A DNA stretch of 64,000 bases from Rhizobiales bacterium SYSU XM002 (GTDB lineage: Bacteria; Pseudomonadota; Alphaproteobacteria; Rhizobiales; Beijerinckiaceae): NCBI GenBank assembly GCA_009846685.1, contig VWVY01000001.1, positions 372,001 to 436,000 on the forward strand. The letters are read 5' to 3'. Both the position numbers and the translations under genes were made by a program. Numbering within the stretch: position 1 is the stretch's first letter; the number at the start of each line of letters is the position of its first letter. Below, piece by piece: positions 58,692 to 64,000 of the stretch. A model generated the notes under the pieces. It saw only the letters and a list, made by a program, of their open reading frames with translations. It ran no database searches and was not told the origin of the DNA.

Positions 58692-59024
58692 TTGTTCATT
58701 ACCCCTGCCTATGCCCAAGCCGCCGCGACGCCGGGCGCAAACGACATGTTCATGCAGTTGCTGCCGTTCGTCTTCGTGCTGATCATCATGTATTTCCTGT
58801 TGATCCGCCCACAGCAGAAGCGCGCCAAGGCCCATCAGGAAATGGTCAAGAATGTCCGCCGCGGCGACGTGATCGTGATGAACAACGGCATGATCGGCAA
58901 GGTGACCAAGGTGATCGACGACGCCGAGGTCGAGGTCGAAATCGCGGATAACGTCCGCGTCCGGCTCGTGCGCGGCATGATCGCCGAGGTCCGCAGCAAG
59001 ACCGAGCCGGCAAAGGCCGAATGA
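58692..59024 (+). CDS. yajC: Preprotein translocase subunit YajC
   Basis: Small accessory subunit of the SecDF-YajC complex. The 110-residue protein has one helix (about 22-40, LLPFVFVLIIMYFLLIRPQQ) followed by a cytoplasmic region RAKAHQEMVKNVRRGDVIVM. It starts with TTG at 58692, six bases after GGAG; no ATG alternative fits the conserved N-terminus. secD follows at 88 bases. Confidence 0.94.
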   Translation: MFITPAYAQAAATPGANDMFMQLLPFVFVLIIMYFLLIRPQQKRAKAHQEMVKNVRRGDVIVMNNGMIGKVTKVIDDAEVEVEIADNVRVRLVRGMIAEVRSKTEPAKAE

Positions 59025-59112
59025 CGTCGCGGGCGGGCCGGGCGTTCCGGTTTCCGCCGTCCACGTGATGCATTCCAACAAGTGATCGCCGGGGAGCCCG
59101 GCGCGAGGGGAC

Positions 59113-60711
59113 ATGTTCAAGCAATCGGCCTTCAAATCCGCGCTCATCGCCCTGACGCTGTTCCTCGGCGTCTACTACACGCTGCCCACGATTTTCGGGC
59201 AGGAGGCCATGCGCTCGGTTGCGAATTATCTGCCCTCGTTCCTCGTGCCGAAGAACGCCATCAAGCTCGGCCTTGATCTTCAGGGCGGCGTGCACGTGAT
59301 GTTGGAGGCCGATCGGCCGGGCGTGACGCGCGACCTCGTCAAACAGTTGCAGGAAGACGTGCGTCGGGTGCTGCGCACGGAACGCGTACCGCCGACCGGC
59401 GGCATCGTCGCACAGACGCGGGGTGTCAGCCTGCGCGTCGCCGATGCCGAACAGCGCGCCAGGGTCTTTCCGAAACTACAGGAACTGGCGGTTCCCGTTA
59501 CTAACGCCGTGCTCGGCAATACCGGCCAGCGCAGCCTTGAGGTCGTCGACCTCGGCGACGGTCTGATCCAGATCGCGATCTCCGACGCCGAGATTAACGA
59601 ACGCATCCGCCGCGCCGTGGATCAGTCCATTGAGATCTTCCGCAAGCGTATCGACCCGGAAGGCGTCAAGGAGCCTTCAATCCAACGACAGGGTCTCGAC
59701 CGTATTGTCGTGCAGGTGCCCGGCGCCAAGAACTCCAAGGAAATCACCGACGTCCTCCAGCCCGGCAAGCTCGAATTCCGCATGGTTGCGGAGCCGGGTG
59801 CCGCGCCGAACGAAATCGAGACATTGCCCTATCTCGATCAGGGCGGGGGCACGATTTCGGTCGAGCGCCGGGTGCTCGTGCGCGGCGAGGACCTGACCTC
59901 CGCCGAGCCGGGCTTCGACCAGCGCAATTCGGAGCCGGTCGTCAATTTCCGATTCAACGTGAAAGGCGCGCAGGCCTTCGCCAAGGTGACGACCGAGAAC
60001 GTCGGCAAACCCTTCGCCATCATCCTCGACAACAAGGTCGTCTCTGCGCCACGCATCATTTCGCCGATCACGCAAGGGCAGGGGCAGATCTCGGGTCGTT
60101 TCACGGTCGAAGCGGCGAACCGCCTCGCGGTGCTGCTGCGCTCCGGCGCGCTGCCCGCTGCCTTCACGCTCGTCGAGGAGCGCACCGTCGGCCCCGGTCT
60201 TGGCGCGGACTCGATCGCGGCCGCGAAGGTCGCGACCTACGTCTCGGCTGTCGCGATCTTCATCTTCACGATTGCGACCTACGGCATTCTCGGCCTGATC
60301 GCACTGGTCGCGCTTGCCGCCAACCTCGTGCTGATCTTCGCTTCGATGTCGATGCTCGGCTCAACGCTGACGCTGCCCGGTATCGCCGGCATCGTACTGA
60401 CGATGGCGATGGCTATCGACTCGAACGTGCTGATCTACGAGCGCATCCGCGAGGAACAGGCGGCCGGGCGCTCGGCGATTTCATCACTTGATGCCGGGTT
60501 CTCGCGCGCACTCGCGACGATCCTCGACGCCAATATCACCACCTTCCTTGCCGGCGCGATCCTGTTTCTTGTCGGCACCGGCTCGGTGCGTGGCTTCGCG
60601 GTCACGCTCTGTATCGGCATCGTCACCACGATCTTCACCGCCTTCACGCTCACCCGTGTGATCGTGGCGGCCTGGTATCGCTGGTTCCGTCCGAAGACCG
60701 TCCCGATCTGA
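59113..60711 (+). CDS. secD: Protein translocase subunit SecD
   Basis: Proton-motive-force-driven component that pulls exported proteins through SecYEG. The 532-residue protein has one N-terminal helix, the conserved LGLDLQGGVHVML near residue 53, the P1 head and base domains in the periplasm (about 60-350), and a five-helix C-terminal bundle (about 360-525) with TLPGIAGIVLTMAMAIDSNVLIYERI. Length and layout are normal. secF follows at 63 bases. Confidence 0.97.
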   Translation: MFKQSAFKSALIALTLFLGVYYTLPTIFGQEAMRSVANYLPSFLVPKNAIKLGLDLQGGVHVMLEADRPGVTRDLVKQLQEDVRRVLRTERVPPTGGIVAQTRGVSLRVADAEQRARVFPKLQELAVPVTNAVLGNTGQRSLEVVDLGDGLIQIAISDAEINERIRRAVDQSIEIFRKRIDPEGVKEPSIQRQGLDRIVVQVPGAKNSKEITDVLQPGKLEFRMVAEPGAAPNEIETLPYLDQGGGTISVERRVLVRGEDLTSAEPGFDQRNSEPVVNFRFNVKGAQAFAKVTTENVGKPFAIILDNKVVSAPRIISPITQGQGQISGRFTVEAANRLAVLLRSGALPAAFTLVEERTVGPGLGADSIAAAKVATYVSAVAIFIFTIATYGILGLIALVALAANLVLIFASMSMLGSTLTLPGIAGIVLTMAMAIDSNVLIYERIREEQAAGRSAISSLDAGFSRALATILDANITTFLAGAILFLVGTGSVRGFAVTLCIGIVTTIFTAFTLTRVIVAAWYRWFRPKTVPI

Positions 60712-60774
60712 CCCGCCAAGCCTCGTTGAATTCGCCCCAACCGACCGCCGCACGCCTTTCGTTCTGGAACCCGC

Positions 60775-61710
60775 ATGAAACTGCTTCGCCTCATCCCGGA
60801 CAACACCCGCTTCGGATTTATGAAATTCCGCGCGGTCTCGTTTCCGTTCTCGGCGCTGGCCTCGATTGTCGCGGTCGTGGCCTTCCTGACAGTCGGCATG
60901 AATGTGGGTATCGACTTCAAGGGTGGCACGGTTGTCGAGCTTCAGGCCAAGGCCGAAAAGGCCGATATCGCCGCGGTTCGCGGTGCGGCGGAGAAGCTGA
61001 GCCTCGGCGATGTCGAGGTGCAGGAATTCGGCTCGAAGCGCGATGTTCTGCTGCGGGTCGGACTTCAACCTGGCGGCGACAAGGCGCAGAATGAGGTTGT
61101 CGTCAAACTCCGCTCGGTTTTTGAAAAAGACTATGATTTCCGCCGCGTCGAGGTCGTCGGCCCGCGCGTCTCGGAAGAACTCGTCCAGAACGGCACCATC
61201 GGCGTTCTGCTCGCGATCCTCGTGATCCTCATCTATCTCTGGTTCCGGTACGAATGGCAGTTCGCGGTCGGCGCGGTGATCGCGACCATGCACGATCTCG
61301 TGCTCACCGTGGGCTTCTATGCCGTGACCCAACTTCAATTCGACCAGACCTCGATTGCAGCGATCCTGACGATCATCGGCTATTCGCTGAACGACACGGT
61401 CGTCGTTTACGACCGGGTTCGCGAGCTGCTGCGCAAGTACAAGAAAGTCCACATCGACGAGATCCTCGATCTTTCGATGAACTCGACGCTCTCGCGCACG
61501 GTCGTGACCTCCGTAACCACGATGATCGCGCTCGTCGCGCTCGCCATCTTCGGCGGCGACGTTATCCGCGGCTTCTGCCTTGCCATGCTGTTCGGCGTCG
61601 TCATCGGCACCTATTCGTCGATCTTCATCGCCGCGCCGATCCTGATCTATCTCGGCGTACGGGTCGGTGACGGCACGGGCGCCGACGAAAAGTCTGCGAA
61701 GAAGGAGTGA
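60775..61710 (+). CDS. secF: Protein translocase subunit SecF
   Basis: Partner of SecD in the same complex. The 311-residue protein has MNVGIDFKGGTVVEL near residue 42, a periplasmic domain, then five helices with LTIIGYSLNDTVVVYDRVRE (the SecF signature) around residues 200-220. secF ends six bases before the next gene, so translation of the two is likely coupled. Confidence 0.97.
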   Translation: MKLLRLIPDNTRFGFMKFRAVSFPFSALASIVAVVAFLTVGMNVGIDFKGGTVVELQAKAEKADIAAVRGAAEKLSLGDVEVQEFGSKRDVLLRVGLQPGGDKAQNEVVVKLRSVFEKDYDFRRVEVVGPRVSEELVQNGTIGVLLAILVILIYLWFRYEWQFAVGAVIATMHDLVLTVGFYAVTQLQFDQTSIAAILTIIGYSLNDTVVVYDRVRELLRKYKKVHIDEILDLSMNSTLSRTVVTSVTTMIALVALAIFGGDVIRGFCLAMLFGVVIGTYSSIFIAAPILIYLGVRVGDGTGADEKSAKKE

Positions 61711-61716
61711 ACCGCG

Positions 61717-62112
61717 ATGGCTGGTTCAAGTGATCGCACGCAGCGCACAACGGGCTTCGTGCCGGGCGGCCATATGATCGATTCCTACGGCAACGGCGGC
61801 TTCCGCTTCGCCGGCATGTCGCATCAGGGTTCGGTGATCGCGATGCCCACAGGTGTGCAGTCCTGGGCCGTGTCGGTGCCGACCCGGATCGATGTCGCCT
61901 CTCTCACGCCGGTCATCGTCGAGATCGGCCGGATCGATCTCCTGCTGATCGGCTCCGGGGAGAAGGCTCTGCCGCCAGATGCGCCGGTGGCGCGGGCGCT
62001 GCGCGAACTCGGTCTCAATGTCGAGGTGATGGATACGCCGAGCGCGGCGCGCACCTACAACGTGATGTTCTCGGAAGGTCGCCGTGTCGCCGCTGCCCTG
62101 CTTGCCATCTGA
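61717..62112 (+). CDS. Mth938-like domain protein (NDUFAF3 homologue)
   Basis: The 131-residue protein belongs to the Mth938/AAMDC (DUF498) fold: GGFRFAGMSHQGSVIAMP near residue 27, then VEIGRIDLLLIGSGEKALPPD and NVEVMDTPSAARTYNVM, the conserved motifs. Its eukaryotic homologue NDUFAF3 assists mitochondrial complex I assembly. In alphaproteobacteria it sits next to secDF, and here also next to a homologue of NDUFAF6. Function in bacteria is not established; an accessory role in membrane protein assembly is plausible. Confidence 0.88.
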   Translation: MAGSSDRTQRTTGFVPGGHMIDSYGNGGFRFAGMSHQGSVIAMPTGVQSWAVSVPTRIDVASLTPVIVEIGRIDLLLIGSGEKALPPDAPVARALRELGLNVEVMDTPSAARTYNVMFSEGRRVAAALLAI

Positions 62113-62118
62113 GAATTG

Positions 62119-62153
62119 AAGCTCCCGCCTTCCGTAGGAGCTTTTCTCCTACG
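62119..62153 (+). promoter_or_regulatory. Two mutually exclusive hairpins between the Mth938-like and phytoene-synthase-like genes
   Basis: AAGCTCC (62119-62125) can pair with GGAGCTT (62137-62143), which is followed by TTC. Alternatively CGTAGGAG (62133-62140) pairs with CTCCTACG (62146-62153). Both need the GGAG at 62137-62140, so only one can form at a time. This resembles an attenuator or RNA switch, but T tracts are short. Confidence 0.3.
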
Positions 62154-62206
62154 CGCTCCGCCCCATATTCGACCGGAGCTGCCATCGAACGAGTGCATCC
62201 AGCCGC

Positions 62207-63094
62207 ATGTCGACATCCGCCTGTCCCCAGGTCTCGCGCCCGGAACTCGACAATGCCTACAGCATCTGTCAGGCGACCGTTCGTCGCCAAGATCCTGATC
62301 GCTACGCCGCCTGCCTGTTCGCGCCTGGCGATACCCAGCCGGGGCTTTTCGCGCTGTTCGCGTTCAACGCCGAGGTCGCCCGGATCCGTGAGCTCGTCTC
62401 GGAGCCGATGCCGGGGGAGATTCGCCATCAATGGTGGCGCGAGGCGCTCTGCTGCCAGGGCCGCGACGATGAAGCGCGTGACAACCCGGTCGCGCTCGCC
62501 CTCAAGGATACGCTCCAGCGCTATCGCCTTCCGCCCGAACCGCTGTTGGCGCTGATCGAGGCGCGCAGCTTCGACCTCTACGACGATCCGATGCCCACAT
62601 GGCTCGACCTGGAAGGCTACTGCGGCGAAACCTCGTCGGCCCTGATCCGTCTGGCCTCGATCATCCTCGCCAAGGGCGAAGACGCCGGATCGGCCGATCT
62701 TTGCGGCCATGCCGGCGTCGCCTATGCGATCACCGGTCTTCTTCGGGCTTTTCCGATTCATGCCCGGCGGCAGCAGTGCTACATCCCGCATGAGGCACTG
62801 ATCGCCTGTGGCCTCGACATCGACGACATCCACGAGGGCAAGGACAGCGATAACCTGCGTGCTGTTCTGGCAACCATGCGAGCCCGTGCTCGCGAGCACT
62901 TCGACAAGGTTCGCGGCCGGATCGGCGAACTCGATCCGCGCATCCACGCCGCATTCTTCCCGGTCTGCCTGTGCCCGGCCTATCTTGAGGCCATGGAGAA
63001 GCCGGACTATCAGCCGTTTCACACACGGGTTGATATCACGCCCTTGCGACGCCTCTTCATCATCGCTCGCAGCGCCTGGCGCGCGCGGCGCTGA
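62207..63094 (+). CDS. Squalene/phytoene synthase-like protein (NDUFAF6 homologue)
   Basis: The 295-residue protein has the trans-isoprenyl-diphosphate synthase head-to-head fold: the first Asp-rich region is degenerate (NAEVARIRELVSEPMPGEIRHQWWR, about residues 53-76), and the second is near DIDDIHEGKDSDNLR. Loss of the canonical DxxxD catalytic aspartates makes a true synthase unlikely; the arrangement and neighbourhood match NDUFAF6-type proteins, which in mitochondria help assemble complex I. The start at 62207 is a standard ATG. It is convergent with trmFO, six bases apart. Confidence 0.82.
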   Translation: MSTSACPQVSRPELDNAYSICQATVRRQDPDRYAACLFAPGDTQPGLFALFAFNAEVARIRELVSEPMPGEIRHQWWREALCCQGRDDEARDNPVALALKDTLQRYRLPPEPLLALIEARSFDLYDDPMPTWLDLEGYCGETSSALIRLASIILAKGEDAGSADLCGHAGVAYAITGLLRAFPIHARRQQCYIPHEALIACGLDIDDIHEGKDSDNLRAVLATMRARAREHFDKVRGRIGELDPRIHAAFFPVCLCPAYLEAMEKPDYQPFHTRVDITPLRRLFIIARSAWRARR

Positions 63095-63100
63095 CTCCCA

Positions 63101-64000
63101 TCAGGCCCCGGTTTCCGTAATCCAGCGGGTCAAGGCTTCCTTGGCTCGGGCAGTAATCATGCGCTTGCGCGCCACGGCCTTTTCCTTGCCCTTGAGCCGC
63201 TTGCCGTTCGCATCGCGCGGGGCCTCGCCGACCACCGGGAACAGTCCGAAATTGATGTTCATCGGCTGATAGGACGGCGGCCCGGCGTCAATTGTCTCGA
63301 TGTGACCACCGGTGATGTGATTGAGAAGCGCCCCCAGCGCCGTTTCCGGCGGAGGCGGGGGCAGGGCGCTACCCAACCGTTCGGCTGCGGCGAATCGCCC
63401 GGCCATCAAGCCCACCGCCGCACTCTCGACGTAGCCTTCGCATCCCGTGACCTGCCCGGCAAACCGCAGGCGCGGCATGGCCTTGAGGCGCAACGCGCCA
63501 TCAAGATGGCGGGGCGAATTGAGGTAGGTGTTGCGGTGAATGCCGCCGAGCCGCGCGAAATCAGCGTTTTCGAGCCCGGGAATCATCCTGAATATCTCGC
63601 CCTGCGGCCCGTATTTCAATTTCGTTTGAAAACCGACCATGTTGTAGAGCGTGCCGAGCTTGTTGTCCTGCCGGAGCTGGACAATGGCGTAGGGCTTCAC
63701 GGCGGGGTCATGCGGATTGGTGAGGCCAACGGGTTTCATCGGTCCGTGGCGCAACGTCTCCGGCCCGCGCTCCGCCATCACCTCGATCGGCAGACAACCG
63801 TCGAAATAGGGCGTGTCCTTCTCCCATTCACGGAATTCGGTCTTCTCGCCGGCGATGAGCGCGGCAACGAAGGCCTCGTACTGGGCTCGGTCCATCGGGC
63901 AGTTGATGTAGTCGGCGCCCGTGCCGCCCGGCCCAGCCTTGTCGTAACGCGACTGGAACCACGCCTTGCCCATGTCGATGCTCTCGAAATGAACGATCGG
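63101..64000 (-). CDS. trmFO: Methylenetetrahydrofolate-tRNA-(uracil-5-)-methyltransferase (5' part cut by window edge)
   Basis: FAD-dependent methylase of U54 in tRNA that uses methylenetetrahydrofolate. The visible 299 codons are the C-terminal two thirds. They run from [21 protein letters not shown] through [49 protein letters not shown] and [18 protein letters not shown], all TrmFO family motifs, to the C-terminal [10 protein letters not shown]. The FAD-binding N-terminal GxGxxG half lies outside the window. Adjacent to the SecDF operon by convergence. Confidence 0.95.
   Translation of the reverse strand, partial: PIVHFESIDMGKAWFQSRYDKAGPGGTGADYINCPMDRAQYEAFVAALIAGEKTEFREWEKDTPYFDGCLPIEVMAERGPETLRHGPMKPVGLTNPHDPAVKPYAIVQLRQDNKLGTLYNMVGFQTKLKYGPQGEIFRMIPGLENADFARLGGIHRNTYLNSPRHLDGALRLKAMPRLRFAGQVTGCEGYVESAAVGLMAGRFAAAERLGSALPPPPPETALGALLNHITGGHIETIDAGPPSYQPMNINFGLFPVVGEAPRDANGKRLKGKEKAVARKRMITARAKEALTRWITETGA

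Overview
The window is a GC-rich (about 63-65% G+C by eye) chromosomal segment of an alphaproteobacterium, most likely a member of Hyphomicrobiales (Rhizobiales). The placement rests on gene order that is typical of that group: lptF divergent from pepA-holC; purMN next to a CDP-alcohol phosphatidyltransferase, an AI-2E permease, HdaA and ppk-ppx; erpA divergent from dgt-argS-SPOR-nagZ-scpAB-tatABC-serS-surE-pcm-LytM; and yajC-secD-secF-Mth938-phytoene-synthase-like next to trmFO. The genus cannot be fixed from this sequence alone. I saw no rRNA, tRNA, CRISPR, prophage or transposase gene.

Layout. 1-15 kb: envelope and housekeeping genes (partial lptF, pepA, holC, an unknown membrane protein, a PhyH-type dioxygenase, an ABC-F ATPase, ndk, an EamA exporter, a single-subunit molybdopterin oxidoreductase, a GST divergent from a WYL regulator, purMN, a CDP-alcohol phosphatidyltransferase, an AI-2E permease). 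15-24.6 kb: replication control (hdaA), polyphosphate metabolism (ppk-ppx, preceded by a possible Pho box), a Cache-domain chemoreceptor, rnd and aspS. 24.6-36.2 kb: an accessory surface-glycan island with an MsbA/PglK-like exporter, four methyltransferases, GT11, GT2 and two poorly recognised transferase-like proteins, an AsnB amidotransferase and a Cys-based phosphatase; an intergenic repeat of a rhizobial type sits inside it. 36.2-42 kb: a YjdM-like protein, the malic enzyme-phosphotransacetylase fusion, a large unknown exported protein, erpA. 42-54.9 kb: the dgt-to-pcm housekeeping block. 55-58.5 kb: an NlpD-like LytM lipoprotein, a small putative lipoprotein, an Lgt-like membrane protein of lower G+C, and a DUF815 ATPase. 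58.7-64 kb: the Sec accessory operon with two homologues of mitochondrial complex I assembly factors, then partial trmFO.

The most unusual signal is in serS. The gene reads through in frame but carries about 57 extra codons of AT-rich, rare-codon DNA (52611-52781) just before the conserved serine-binding TAE segment, making the protein about 50 residues longer than usual. Two shorter AT-rich, rare-codon patches without length change lie in dgt (about 42091-42150) and argS (about 44415-44470). Together they suggest repeated short-patch acquisition of foreign DNA, or an in-frame selfish insertion in serS. Secondary points of interest are the divergent pair of small lipoprotein and Lgt-like protein, the glycan island, and an unusual start region in dgt. 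No intergenic gap exceeds about 250 bases. Genes are packed in operons with many 1-, 4- or 14-base overlaps.
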